Shown here piece after piece: positions 1-12,705 of a stretch of DNA of 64,000 bases. Made by a program: the position numbers and the translations under genes. The first letter of the stretch is position 1, and each line of letters starts with the position of its first letter. The notes beneath the pieces are model-generated. The model was not told the DNA's origin. It searched no databases and saw nothing but the letters and a program-made list of their open reading frames with translations. Origin of the DNA: Chrysopilus asiliformis (lineage: Eukaryota > Arthropoda > Insecta > Diptera > Rhagionidae); assembly GCA_964034945.1 (NCBI GenBank), contig OZ035962.1, forward strand, positions 98,848,784 through 98,912,783, in the 5' to 3' direction.

Positions 1-1822
1 GTGAATTTTTTTTTAAATTTTTCTGGTTTTCAATGTGAGTAGACTCTTTGTAAATCTTTTATTGATGTCGCCAATTGAAATTGAAAGAAGATTTCACTTA
101 ATTTAATTTTGTAAATAAAAGGAAATGTATATCAGGAAGGGACTGGAAATCAATTTAATTTCTTACAAGAATCCAGTATTCAACTGACGAAATTGTAAAG
201 AAATCGGAGAAAGTTGATCTTTTTATAGATTGAACTTTGGTAATTGATTGCATTCAATAAAACTTTCATTCAACGCGATGAAAAAGAAAATGCCTAATAG
301 AAAAAAAACCCCACATTTCCCTTAGTTCAACATCAATAAATTTATCCCATGCATCTTTAAATATTAAAAAAATATTTCTTTTTCCGTGTCTTTGGTTTTT
401 GTTTTTATGCTTCGACTGAATGCAATGCAAAGCCTACATAAGATTGGGATTTTTCTGGATTCCTCTCAAGACACGCTAGTTAAGATACTTTTTATTTAGA
501 GTGGAAAGAAGATTTTCTTTCACATACATCTCGTCGCCATATGAAAGAACTCTGGAGGGAAAAATTTTCTTCTCGAAGGATGATGGCCCAACGTTGGTCT
601 GTCTGTTTGTCTCATAGAACTCAGAGTCTCGAGTCTTTTAGTTATCTTTCATTTAACCGCCTGTCGCATCATTTTATTTTTGCTCTGTTATTAAATGAAA
701 GCCAAAATCTTCTTTATTTGTGATTAAGTGTGATTAGAGGTGGTAGATGGAAAAGTTCACATAATTTTTTGCACATTTTCCCTTTATATCGTATTTGAAA
801 TTTTGTAATGAGTGTCTTTTTGTGAAGATTTGTGACTTAATGAGATGCTTTTTATTCGACGTTGAATTGAGTTTTTGTGAATAGAGTTAAATATGGATTA
901 AAGGGTCGATTCTGTGAAAATGAAATCTAATATTGTGAACAATATTCGTATAATTTTGTTATATTAAACCGTTGTCATTAACACGGTGAGAAATTTAAAA
1001 TTTCAAACATTTGTGTACAACATTGTGTGCACATAAAAACGAAACATTTTTGTGACTTAACTTTTCTTAAACTGAAATTCTCATCTTTTTTATAACGGTA
1101 ACAAAAAAAACGTGAAGAACGAATGATCGTTCTGAAATATTATTTGAATTATGTACGGATATTCTGAAATAAATGATGAAAGTTGTCCGGAAGCGAAATC
1201 TCGTCCTTTTTCTCCGTTTCTCGAAGGCGGTATCTTTAAGCTATGCACATTTAAACTAAGACAGTGAACGAACAAAGCGTAGGGTTCGTCGTCCTTTGAA
1301 GATTGTAAGAATCCTTTAACTTGTGTTTCTGTAAGGGATTTCCCCAATGGATTTTCCGTCCCAGTTGATCCTTGTTTTATTATATATCTATATATACAAA
1401 GATTTATTCAGTTGATGTCTATTTTGTGATTTCATCCGTAGAGATTTATTATGATACTGTTCAGGTATTTTATAGAGTGTTAGGAATGTTGTATGTCACC
1501 TGTCGACATGTCTATATATTTTTGAGTTAACAAAATATGATTTTCTCGAATATCCCGAAATTGGGGGAAATTGATTTTCACATCGGAGGCGTTTAGGAGT
1601 TGAAAATGTGTTCAAATAGTAGTTGTGATAGTCAAGTTTTATCATTTTTACCAAAACGATATTTTGATTTATCTCGAAAGATTGCCTCGACACCTGAAAT
1701 TGTCTCTGAATTTTTGAAATGAAATTTTGTTTTCTGCAGATCTCTATCGTCAAAGTTGTGTTTGTTGGAGATAAATATTTTTTTTTTCATAATACGTGGT
1801 TGTTTTTTTTTGTAGAAAAATT
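1..1822. other. No recognised gene, AT-rich flank
   Basis: I see no exon, RNA gene or identifiable transposon here. The open frames are short and their composition matches the AT-rich background. It may be intergenic, or an intron of a gene whose exons lie outside or farther along the window. Confidence 0.5.
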
Positions 1823-2043
1823 GCGAACGCAAACGTTTTTTTGTGAATTTCTCAAAAACGGTGCATCTTAAACGGTACATAAAACTCCCATACATCAAAA
1901 TCCGATTGGAATAAATTTTAAAAAATCTTATTGGAAAGTTTGACTTCAAAGTGGAATTTTGATACAACTGTTCGCCATTCACTTAAATCACCATACGGGT
2001 TTCCAATAATTGCCAGATTGGCAATTATAGCTTTTGTTATGTT
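1823..2043 (-). repeat. Hairpin-ended repeat family, 5' fragment (copy 1)
   Basis: This is a minus-orientation fragment of the dispersed family that is full length at 28237-28830, 46580-47173 and 58439-59035. It keeps the head, which reads on the minus strand AACATAACAAAAGC followed by a short perfect hairpin (AATTGCCA, 3-nt loop, TGGCAATT). It also keeps the segment containing CCGATTGGAATAAATTT. It has an internal deletion and lacks the microsatellite and the tail. Confidence 0.8.
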
Positions 2044-2263
2044 TATTTTTATTTTTGTATGTCAACAGAGCCAGACCTTGTCGCCCTCGGGCAGTGCTTT
2101 TCAAAGCGCCCCTATCTATATAAAAAAAATTGAAAAATCTAAGTAAGTTTTGCGTTGATTTCGTGCGTATAAATCTTTAATTTTTTAAAACATTTGAAGT
2201 CTTGAAATCGTACAAAAAGCGTGAATCTCCTAAACTTTTTATTAGGCTCGGGCTGACGAATCA

Positions 2264-2717
2264 GGGGTGGCTTCATGTAACTTATGGCTTCATGTAACTT
2301 ATTTTCGATCGACTAATTGGTCGAAGGAAATCTTTCGTCGACCAAAACTGATTAAACAGGAGGACACTCACTCTGGTGCACACGATATAAGAGTCTTTTC
2401 TGGGTAATTTGGGGTCGCTGAATCCGAATCTGGCAGTGGTTTGGCTGTACCAGCTCTACTTTTTCAGATATGAAGGAAAAAATAATTGTTGATTTCCAGA
2501 TTATAAACATTTATGAGTTACTCACCATATCGGAAAAAGTAGAGCTGGTACAGCCAAACCACTGCCAGATTCGGATTCAGCGACCCCAAATTACCCAGAA
2601 AAGACTCTTATATCGTGTGCACCAGAGTGAGTGTCCTCCTGTTTAATCAGTTTTGGTCGACGAAAGATTTCCTTCGACCAATTAGTCGATCGAAAATAAG
2701 TTACATGAAGCCACCCC
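2264..2717. mobile_element. Foldback element with nearly identical 190-bp arms
   Basis: The left arm (2264-2472) and right arm (2526-2717) are reverse complements that appear identical over about 190 bp, apart from one mismatch near the loop. The left arm also has a 17-bp tandem duplication (GGCTTCATGTAACTTAT twice). The unpaired loop is about 53 nt. The termini read GGGGTGGCTTCATG..CATGAAGCCACCCC. There is no ORF, so this is a non-autonomous foldback or MITE. Diverged single arms of the same family occur at 46481-46577 and 35780-35880. No clean target duplication is visible. Confidence 0.85.
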
Positions 2718-5494
2718 AGGCTCAAGGCTGACAAGGTTCAATTTTCATCTACAAGGATCCCTATTCTCGTTTGGATGTAACGATACAATAATGATACCTG
2801 TTAGTTCAGCATTCGCGACCTTCTCAGAAGACTAGTCAGGAATTTTATATTGTACGCAATGCAAATAAAGTTCATTTTTGAAGTTTTGACAAAATTGAGG
2901 CTATATTGCGAAATTTGTAGGCTATTACGACAGAAGTACTCGGACCGAACGACATTTCTTGAATCGATAAACCACCTAAAACCAAACTATAATTTTCTTG
3001 ATATTTCGGTTCCATCACGCGCTAATTTTCTGGCACTCTCGTTCGCTCGTCGTTTTTGGAAACTAGATCAAAAGTAGTCCTTTTTACCTAAAAACTCCTA
3101 AACAAATTTTAAAAGTGCTGCGAATAAGTTTTCACTTTGCTAAGTCCAATTAAAACAAATTTTCAAAATTTGAAAAAAAAAAAAAACCAAACGGTGTGAA
3201 ATAGTAGGTATGTCAAATAGAAAGCGTATAATAAAATATTCATTAACCGAAAGATAAAGGTTGAATCCCCAAACCAAAATAAAGTGAACTCAATTGAAAA
3301 GTCACAAACTGTGCAAAAGATTTAAATTTATGGAATTTCATTTCATTTGCTTCGGTTTGGGAATTTCTGCGTGCGCAAACAAATAAATCAAATCCATAAA
3401 TAAAATTCGCAGTAAACAATTCCGTGTAAACTTTAGCCATCAGAATGAGCACAAGAACTTTGCCGTCAGTAATTTATTGACAACCTGAGGCACCTTTTTC
3501 GGGACTTCTTGGATCGCTTACACAAGAATATTATGTCACACCATCGACATGACTGCAAAGCCAGAAATACTATGAATTTCCCGTCCAATTTTATGCCCTC
3601 TCACCTCTATGTTTCGGTTTCTTACCGGTTATTGGCTCGAAGGGTGACCTTTTGTTTATTTTCAGCAATTTCCTGGTTATACTCGCCAGAAAATCACATG
3701 CGAACACTGGAATTCTAGTCCCAGCTCCCAATCTTTCCCTATAAAAATTTATAGAGGATCATATAAAAACCACACCAACATACTGAGCTTTCCCTTGCCC
3801 TTCTCCACTTTATTTGTGCGCTTATTACACTGATTTTAGTTCAGCCTACATACCTATCTCTAGTATAATATATAGAGGCAGAATATTATAGCGTAGTGAC
3901 TGAGGATATATTCTACATTTGTTCACATATGTGAATCCCAATTCCCTTATCAAAATGAATTATGTCACAGCAAAGAGTTCCTGACTAAACAGCCTTGTCT
4001 GCTGCCTGAACCAACTACAAACAAAAAGCCGAAATTTCAGCCTCACGTTGTGATCAAATTGAGCCCGTTTTACCCTTTTACCTCTTTGAAGTGATTTTAG
4101 GACGCGGTTCGCTTCGCTGCGTTGTATTTACAAACATTATGGTTGAGTTTTGTCCTTGGCAAATAATTTGGCTTAAAAACTTTTTAGGGAACGTGATAAG
4201 CATGATTGATAGCGAAATATACTTTCCCCATTTCTTTTTTTATAGTTTTGCTTATATAACATTTGCCACGATGCCGACGGATTATGTTTGATTAAACAAA
4301 CAAATAAATTTCGAGGCTTTCACGTATTTATTTAGTCTTATGCGGAAAACATGTGTGAAGATTTTATTTTATCTTAAAAATTATTTCTGGTCTGGTAAAA
4401 TATATGAGGGTGGCTCTGAAATCTCTTCAGAGTTAATCCTCTTTGATTTTTTCCTGTTTGCTAAATTAGCTTAAAATTGACCACATATTCAAGGCTTTGA
4501 CATAGCAGGTATGCCTAAAGGTTTCTTAATGCAAAGTTGAAGAGATTTATTTAAACATATGTTGATTCCAAAGGGCGGCAAAATTTTCTATTCTGGATGT
4601 GAATTTTAGATTTAAAATTAGACCTGTGATTCTTCAACATAATCGAAATTTTCGTGTCTTCAAGTTGGGTTCTAGCGGCTGCCTAGGGGATCATTTTTCT
4701 GCAGCGGTGGCTTAAGCGACATCTTAAGATTTTTGGAAATTCACTGTGTCAAATTCAGACCTGAAAAAAAAAAACAAAATAGTGAAGCTGTTTATTTAAA
4801 TGTAAACCCCTATAAGTAACTCTAACACCCAAAAATTTTAGCCTGTGGCGCAATTCGTCTTTTGAAGGAACATTTTGCTTGCGGCAATTATAAAGTTCTT
4901 AATCGTAAAATATTTTTCCCAAAGTTTTCCCTGAAGGAGAATTTTTGATATATCCCAAAAAAAATAAAATAATAAGATGTTGCAAAAAATGTTTTCCATT
5001 TGTATGGGAAACGGGGTAAGAAGTGGTTAAATTATTGTCATTTTCGGACGGGGTTTAACTTTTGGTAAAAGCCTGTTTCGTGCCAAATTTCAACCTCAAT
5101 TATTTGTCGTGTTTTCATTTTTTTTTATGTGAAAAATTCAAGATTTTTCATCACATGAGATTTATTTATATAAGAAAGGTACCACCTCACCGCTAGGTGA
5201 ATAAAGCTATGTTTGTACTTAAATAATCGCAAACGAAAATGAAGACAAATCTTTTTCGCTTTGATTGGTTTTTAAAAATTTACAAGCACACAAAAAATTA
5301 ATTTTTATCATTTGTTGGACGCAATTTCACATGGTCCTGCTTTTGCCGCCACTAAAAGTTATCTTGGCTAAAATTTTTTTTGCAATATTTCACAACAATT
5401 GAATAATTTTTTATCATAGACATATAATTTGCGCCCCGGAAAATATGTTTCGTAATTCAATTTGTCGTTTCTGCTCTCGTAATTGACTCTCGTT
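2718..5494. other. No recognised gene
   Basis: AT-rich sequence with only short open frames lacking splice or codon signals. The stretch 5040-5215 (GTGCCAAATTTCAACCTC and ACCACCTCACCGCTAGGTG) looks repeat-derived and faintly resembles 55965-56020. I could not define an element. Confidence 0.45.
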
Positions 5495-5868
5495 TTGTTC
5501 TTGCACTTTTTTGATAAGATGCACCGTTTTTGAGATATTCGTAAAAAATGTTTTCGTTAGTAGGAGGAGCACCCCTTCCCCCCCTAATGGTCCATTTTTG
5601 CCCATTAACGAACTTAGCCTTGCATTTTACGAAAAACTGCGTAAAATTTCAAGTCTCTAGCTCAATCCGTGCGCCCGCAATCCGCGCCACAGACAGAAGG
5701 ACGTACAGACAGACGGACAGACGGACGGACAGGCAAAAATCAATTTTTTTTTATCATTCTAAACACACTGGTGTAAATTCATTTTTGTGTGTGATGACGG
5801 GATCTTGGCGTTACAAACGGTAAGGCAAAGTTAATATACTCTTTGGTTTCACCATACGGGTATAAAAA
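5495..5868 (+). repeat. Hairpin-ended repeat family, 3' part (copy 2)
   Basis: This copy is truncated at its 5' end and otherwise matches the 3' two-thirds of 28237-28830. It contains GATAAGATGCACCGTTTTTG, then TCTCTAGCTCAATCCGTGCG, then a short GACGGACA-type microsatellite, then the tail GGTTTCACCATACGGGTATA. Its microsatellite is much shorter than in copies 3 to 5. The open frame through it is not a gene. Confidence 0.85.
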
Positions 5869-7213
5869 CGCGTTAAGGAAGTTTATGCAGTCGAACAAAA
5901 ACATTACTCAGGGGATCTCGATAAAATGCTAACTTTAGCCTTTTCAGACCTACCCCCACTCCCGTTCGTAACTCTTTCTCAAGATATTTTGGATGCCTTT
6001 TATTACCGTCATCACACTATCAATAAGTGTGACGTATTTTATGGACAGCTTCTTAAATGTATTTTATGTAAAAAAGACATCCCTGAAATTTTCAGAATTC
6101 TCACTGGGTCTGAACTCGTCATTTTAATTCTCGAAAATATTTTTTTATTTATTTAACTGAATGCCAATATAATTACTCCAGCCAAGAAACTTTTGCCTTT
6201 CCACTAGAATCTCAAATGTTGTAAGATTGCGGCTTAATCCATGTTCGATAATAGTTATAGTTTCTTTTTCTCCTTATAATAACTATTTCAAGAGGTCCTT
6301 AAATTTAATACCTGTACGTGAAAGATTAAATATTTTTGAATAAAATTTGAACTTAATAGGGTGGGAATGGTGGAAATATGGTTTGTGATAAAACGATTAA
6401 TCTGCCACAGAGATAGTTAAGTACTCGTACTAGTGATAGTGATAATGTGAACTTATGCAGATTATGTTGAAGTTATGAACAATAATACTCAGAAACTATT
6501 AAATATCATGCCGGTGAATTTATTAAAATTTCCCTTTCCTTTTCCATTTTCGTTTTATTCCTTTGTATTAACAAAGTGATTGCTTGACATACTTTAAACG
6601 AACATCTACTCATATTGTATGATGAAAGCAAGTGTCATTTCTACTACTCACATGTGAATCATAAATGGTTCATCATCGTCATCATCCGGACTGAACCCGG
6701 GTGAACTGGTTTAAATTGTATTGTCGTTAAATGGAAGCGATCCCATAGCATAAATTCAGTGAAATATAAAATATTCACTCCGGAATAATAATCGGATGAC
6801 AGGAGCTGTCGGTGTCGGTATTTCTATCCCATATTGTTTCTCTCCCGCCCCGCAAATTTGTTCAGCAGCTGCTTGAATTTCCGTTGAAAGTTCAAAGGAT
6901 TTGTGCCAGAGATTCGCATACATCTCATATCGAAAACAGGGAAGAACATAGCACAGGGTGACATAAGGTGGGTTGTGAATGCTTCAACAAGTTGTCTTCT
7001 ATATATATATATACCATATTATGGTGTAAATACATCAGTGTTGTCTATAGGTTAATCACAGTGAATGGAGGACAAATGAAACGGAGCAAGGAAGCAAATC
7101 GCTTTAGAGAGGAGGGAAATTTGAATTTTTATTTTTTTGCGAACTTTTCTCATGCTGGGGTATAGCGTTCGAATGTGAACGGGAGATTGTGTCACTGACA
7201 ATCTTAATTCAAC
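5869..7213. other. No recognised gene
   Basis: No supported feature. A roughly 27-bp stretch at 6018-6044 (AAGTGTGACGTATT..TATGGACAGC) recurs near 55349-55375, which suggests an old dispersed repeat. The stretch just before 7214 could be 5' UTR of the candidate exon, but I see no clear promoter. Confidence 0.4.
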
Positions 7214-7594
7214 ATGTTTTCACCCCTATTTCAAAGCTGTTTCCCATACTCGATCTCTTTGTCAATTCGTGATGACATTAACAAGGATTCCGGCTCCATC
7301 AAGTCATCATCGTCATCAGTATCAACATCATCATCGCCATCGTCCTTGCTGTCTGCAACATCGGTCACAGGCAAAAGACATCTGCCCCCATTAGAGCCAC
7401 CGCCGGCTCCTCCACTTTTGCATCAGCCAGCGGGCGGCTTAACAGAGTATGCGGAACCATTCTTCCATAAGTCGCTGCAGGATTTCTGTTCCTTGGAAAA
7501 TGATAACGAAGTTATCTATGCCAATTCGCCTAGAATTCGCCCTCCTGTGGCGACTACCCGTCTAAACAGTACGACCACCGGTACCATCTCCTCG
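7214..7594 (+). CDS. Candidate Pro/Ser-rich coding exon, gene unassigned
   Basis: An open stretch begins at an ATG in a fly-like context (CAACATG) and ends at a strong splice donor (TCG|GTATGT, intron from 7595) in phase 0. The exon could instead begin at an internal acceptor near 7285 (ACAAG|GATTCC). The predicted peptide is Ser-rich (residues 28-45), then Pro-rich (about 54-66), then more complex. Local GC is clearly above the surroundings, as in an exon. The phase-0 donor does not fit liprin-beta exons starting at 37965 or 42542 (both phase 1). It would fit the coiled-coil exon at 43826 (phase 0), so it may be a distal alternative first exon of liprin-beta or belong to another gene. I do not recognise the protein. 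Confidence 0.45.
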
Positions 7595-8039
7595 GTATGT
7601 ATCAATTTTTCTGTGATCTAGATTTTAGATTGACTTTTTTTATGTTTTTATTTCACTACACCCTATAGTGCTTGCTGTGTGTTTTAATAAATTGCTATTA
7701 GAGTGACTAATCAACTAATTTCGATAGATGACACTTGTTAGAAATTAATTTGCAACTCATTACGGATTTTAGTCCATCAAAATTGAATGTTTGAGGGCTA
7801 TTTTTTCGGTGGACGAAAGATTGTATTAAAATGAGTTAAGATTTTTCTAGACATGAATTAAGGATTTTTCATCTAACGTAATTCTTACAGGAATTACAGG
7901 ACTTAAAGGAGAACATCTTTTAAAATATCAAACCAACTTTGTCATTTATTATTAATCAAATTTTTAATATATTCAAAGAAAATATGCCGAAGAAATGCAG
8001 GAAAATTGTCTGATGTCAACAGCATACGACTTTCTTATA

Positions 8040-8852
8040 CAAAATCTATGTTTCTGCACAATTTACAGTAGAGCCCGACAAATAAAATATTAGCTTATAT
8101 AAAAATATGATTTTTTCTTACAAAATCTGAAAATTCTCGATAACGGTAAAAGATATCGATTTACTGTAAAATTTATATGCGATTTTAATATTTCTACCAT
8201 TAGCTATTTTTACGAGGAACCGTCAGTTTGCAAGCATTTCACAAAAATCTGATTTCTTACCTTTTAATGAAAATATCTCAACAACGGTAAGAGATAGTGG
8301 ATAACGGTGGAAGACAAAATTGTGGGAATCGCCATTCTTTTTAATTCGTGCCATACATTGAACTGCCAAAAAACTGTTAGTTTTCGAGAAATTTGCAAAA
8401 AACTGTTTTTTTTTAAATAGCTATATATCTCGATAACGGTTTGAGATACAGAGTTCTAGAAAATTACAAAAGTCCAGAGAATTTTATTGTTACCAACTTC
8501 TGTCATACTTGAGACTTGTCATACTTAAGATTTTTATTGCCTCCAACTTTTGTCATACTTAAGCAGTTTCAAAGTAAATCTTCGAAAAAGCCGGTATTTT
8601 GGTTATCGGATTTTCAACAAAAGTGGAGAGGATCGCCCCAATCCAGGATCAAACATTCCTGTCAAATTTCATGGCTTTAGCTTCATTAGTTTTTGAGAAA
8701 TCTTCTACACAAACAGAAAGACAGTTTTGTAATAATGCTCCAATAGACTCAGGAGTGCTCGGGAAATGTTTTTTCGGCAAAATTAAGAGGTCGAAATTTT
8801 TCATGATTACAATACTTTATTATACTTCGTATAAGAAAGTAAAAAGCGATAT
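8040..8852 (+). repeat. Dispersed repeat with terminal stem-loop (family B)
   Basis: The 3' part (about 8560-8852) aligns with 36490-36717. Both copies share CTCGGGAAATGTTTTTT, AAATTAAGAGGTCGAAA and a terminal imperfect hairpin TACTTTATTATAC / GTATAAGAAAGTA. Upstream are repeated ATCTCGATAACGGT-type phrases (about 8140, 8270 and 8430), as is common in non-autonomous insect elements. The 108-codon open frame in it is not considered a gene. The 5' boundary is uncertain. Confidence 0.6.
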
Positions 8853-11171
8853 AAAAGTCAATTGTACAGCACTGTCGGAAATAATACCTCATTTCCAGAA
8901 TTTAACTAAATTTATGTTGAATTGAAATTCCGTAATAAAAACTGCATTTGTCATTTACCTTAAAAGTTAAATTGGCACACTAAAAAAAGTTAACATGGGA
9001 ATATAGGGTATTTTTTTCAAATTATAAAAATGTAAATCATCGCGGGTATTAAAAGCATTTGCCAGCGGGTCATTTCACAATCATATTATGTTCATTGCTT
9101 TCGGGTCTTTCTGGAATTCACGCCCGATTTCGATGGTGTTGCTTCGTCCTGAGTTTCTTTTTCATCCTCCTTCCTGCCTGGAGCGAGGCTAAGGTTGCGG
9201 TTATGAGTTGTAAAAGGGAAGATTACTGTATATAACTTTTTGGGGTCAGAAACATTTCGTATTGTAGTAGTGAATAGAATTTCAGTCTTCATTTAATTTG
9301 CTTTGGTTTTTCCGCCCAACAGAATTGAATTACGTGGAAGACAACATAATTCTCATAATGAATCAAAGTAAGCGCCCGGACTAGCATGGGTTAATGATAT
9401 CACCATTCTACATAAAAGTATGTACAATATATGGTAGGTTTTTACGTTTTATGAATCTGTCCGCCCAATACATATCCATACGAAATGGAAAAATTTTCGT
9501 TAGAATTTTCATTTTCATTTTCATCTCTCACATGGGTTTCTGTATGCACCAGCCTCCTATATGGCCAAAGTAGGGAATTTCTATTTTAGAAATGCGTCCC
9601 TTTGATTTATTTTCAACATGTGTGTCGTTCTTCTTTTATGTTGGGGGCTCTAATTTTAGCTTTTAAGGGAAATATTATGCTGCTGTTTTGTATAAACCCG
9701 ATATTTTGCTTATACAACGATACAACCTCTATATGCGGCATTTAACCAAACCAAACTCTAATAGCTACGATGGACTATACCAAAAAACGATGCTCGTGTG
9801 TATTCAATGAAGACGTATGTATGTAAATGTCATTCAAATGTTGGGAGCACCTCCCTTTCGAAGAAGAAAAAACCCCCCGTGAAGGAAAGATTGTTGTACG
9901 GCATTGCCAAAACGGAAAAACCCAGTCTAGTCTTTATGGTTAAGATTTTTTACGGTGAATTTCCCTTCAAACGATACTTCCCCTCCACTGATTCCGAATG
10001 GTTGGATGGAATGAAACGCAAATTCGCTTCCGTTTTTATACAACTTTTCAAAATGTTCCACATCCAGTTAATGGACATTTATGTATGCTTTGCCAAACCC
10101 TCACAATCTTCATGCAGCATTATTATGCGGAAAATATTATTTTCAAAATAAACACAAAAAAACGATTTAATTAAAACTGAAACGACATTTAAGTTTTAAT
10201 AACTTGGCAGAGTGAGAGGTTATTCTAAACAAACTTTTATAGCTTTCCGTACGGGAATAAACTTCCTTTTTAACATTATTTGATTTTTTTTTTAAATCGC
10301 GCGTAATAATTGTTATTCAAGGATTTTTTTAAGTTTTTAAATCGGTATGGTGGATTTCCCGATATTTTTAGCGACCGCTAAATAAAGTTAGCGGACGAAT
10401 TTCAAACAAAATGAGGGAATATTATATAGAGAGCCTTTTAATTCGATCTAATTGAGAGAATATTGATAAAATTCCATATTTTTTTTTAAAATTCCACCAC
10501 ATCCCAACCGAAGGGGGGTTCGAAAGACCGATAAAGGGGTTACTTATTTTATGAGCAGGACCTAATTACAAGAAAATCGGATTTAAACAAAACTAAACAA
10601 AAACTTATTAAAAATTGAAAGCTTCACCTATCGATTGCGATGCGTTACAATAGATCCATGTTTTTGAAGAACGAGAAGCATATTTTGACTATATTCTTTC
10701 TACAAATGGTTCATATTTGCATAAAAAAAGTTTGATTGCATCTTGACAACCAGAAACAACGCATAGCAGAAATTTTGCTGCCAGTAAGATGCTTTTTAAC
10801 CCTAAACATGACATCGTAACCATATTTTTTTGCTTCGACTGAAACAATTTTTGAAATATTACTTAATTTTTTTTTTAGTATTCCTAATTTTCTAAAAATG
10901 GAACAAAGAGGACAAAATATAAAAAAAAAGATGCCGGCATTTTTTTCGGTCGGAAAAGACTACATGTTTGGGTTGTTATTTGTTCCCCAGCCCAAAAAAA
11001 AAACAACTGGATTTTTTTTTAAAAAAAAGCCCCCCAAAAAACCCAAAAAAATTGCACGGAAACACCATTAAAAACCCAGTGTGTTGGGCTTTCAAAAAAC
11101 CCCAGGTTTTTCACAACCCTGGGAGACACCCTGTTATATGTTATTTTTCCAAAAGTTGATAGAAAACTATC
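8853..11171. other. No recognised gene; one weak open frame
   Basis: Mostly AT-rich unique sequence. A 114-codon open frame runs from the ATG at 9807 to 10151. It is Lys/Phe-rich, has no recognisable domain, and has no flanking splice or expression signals, so I treat it as chance. The segment 10975-11060 is homopolymer-rich. Confidence 0.4.
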
Positions 11172-11676
11172 AGGGTATTCACAGTCGTCTTTTAAATTGC
11201 GGGTAAATTTACCGCTCGGTAATTCAGTCAAATTTAACAGATTTTTACCGAGACGGTAACTTGGTTCATATAAAAATTAATTACCGGATTCGGTAATTGT
11301 AGACATGCCTTGAGTCGTGTTTTCCGGCCCGGTTATTCGGTATCAAGAATCAACCGCGGGTGGCGCTAGTAATGTTTTTAGTTGTCAAATTTTCTCGCTG
11401 GCTTTTTGTTAATCTCATCGGACTGATGCAAATTTTTTCAATTTTGATAGCCGTTGCCACAATAGAAATTCAAAAGAATACATCAAACATGGATTTAAAG
11501 GTACATATGTGACATATTTTACAATCAAATTCGCAGTTCATGATTTGGTCACGTATCAAATAAAAGCGCTGTTCTCAAATCTGTGCTGTGGGATGTTCAC
11601 AGCAGAATATTTTCAGTCTTTTAATATTACCGAAAACACCGAATACCGAAAATTAAAAGAGGATTGTGAATACCCT
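11172..11676. mobile_element. 505-bp TIR element (MITE), copy 1
   Basis: Bounded by inverted termini of about 25 bp (AGGGTATTCACAGTCGTCTT at the left, its complement ending GTGAATACCCT at the right). It is about 90% identical along its whole length to 26796-27293. It has no transposase ORF and is therefore non-autonomous. The outer dinucleotides differ (TC left, TA right), so the TA target duplication seen at copy 2 is not preserved here. Confidence 0.8.
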
Positions 11677-11689
11677 TAATGATTTTTGT

Positions 11690-12126
11690 AAAGCTTTATT
11701 ACAAAAAATTTCAAGTCGCTAGCTCAATGCGTTCTCAAGTTATTTAAGATACGTACAACCCAATTGACCAATGTTGGAATTTTTGTACCGTGTCCAAATG
11801 TACCACGCAATTTTCCTTTATAAAGTTTAAAAATATTTGTGGGAACATTTGAAATTATGGACCTTATGGTACAAAAAGGACCATTTTCACAGGAAAAAAT
11901 CTTGGATTTCCAGTCAAATTCCATAAATCGTACCTTCGGTACTTGGTACAAGATGATTGTAAATCCAATTGGTTTTCCAACCAATTTGGTCAATTGGGAA
12001 CGGACAAACCGACAGACAGATGCACTGACTTCCCCTAAATTTTGCCTGAACAGGATTTCGTACTGATCAGAATGTTTCTATCTGCCTGATTAGAATACTT
12101 TCTCTTTATAGGACGAGAAAGTAAAA
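11690..12126 (+). repeat. Dispersed repeat ending in a stem-loop
   Basis: This non-coding segment has the layout of other short repeats in the window: the phrase TTTCAAGTCGCTAGCTCAAT, a short CGACAGACAGA run near 12010, and a terminal hairpin (ACTTTCTC, 10-nt loop, GAGAAAGT) followed by AAAA. The two overlapping opposite-strand frames at 11724-12066 are an effect of this repeat. Confidence 0.5.
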
Positions 12127-12701
12127 AATACAAGTCAAATATTTTTCATAGTTCTACAAATGTGCAAAGTTTCATTAAAATCGGAGAGTGACACTTCCGT
12201 GGGGTGCTTGTAAGAAGCATTTCTCAGAAAAAAATGAAGCCATAATCTCTAGCTTATGAATACAAACGGAAATGTTTTTTGAAATTTTAATGTAAATGGC
12301 GGGTCAGATCGGAAAGTTATAAATGGAAAAAGTATTTAGAACACAATTTTTCATAACCATAGATCAGAATTAATTTATTGCAATGCATAAGATATTTTAC
12401 CTCTGTTTTTACACAATATAAATACATAAAAATGTAAATGAAAAATACGACACCTTGGTTACGGCGCAATAACACAAGGACGTCTGTATTGACATACTAT
12501 CGCATCTACTTTGATATTTGAACTCCAAAAAATAATATCAGGAAATTCCTTGTTAAATAATCGATTTAAATTGTATTTACATGTATAAATATAATTTATT
12601 ACAATATTATTTGACAATAATAAAAAGCAAATCCCCGTATTATAGTTTTACACCGCAAATACGGGGATAATAAATCATCGTTTTGCGATTGGCGATTCGC
12701 C
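12127..12701. other. No recognised gene
   Basis: AT-rich. Near 12632-12668 an inverted pair (ATCCCCGTATT / AATACGGGGAT read across the loop) could form a stem-loop, perhaps a remnant of a small TIR element. The gypsy-type retrotransposon is inserted immediately downstream. Confidence 0.4.
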
Positions 12702-12705
12702 AGTT

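Noticed and set aside
5414..5823. ORFs across the hairpin-ended repeats (also at 28445, 46651 and 58628)
   Set aside because: The same frame recurs in each copy because the microsatellite lacks stops. The sequences are repeat-derived and non-coding.
9807..10151. 114-codon Lys/Phe-rich ORF
   Set aside because: Length is within reach of chance over 64 kb in six frames, and there is no supporting signal.
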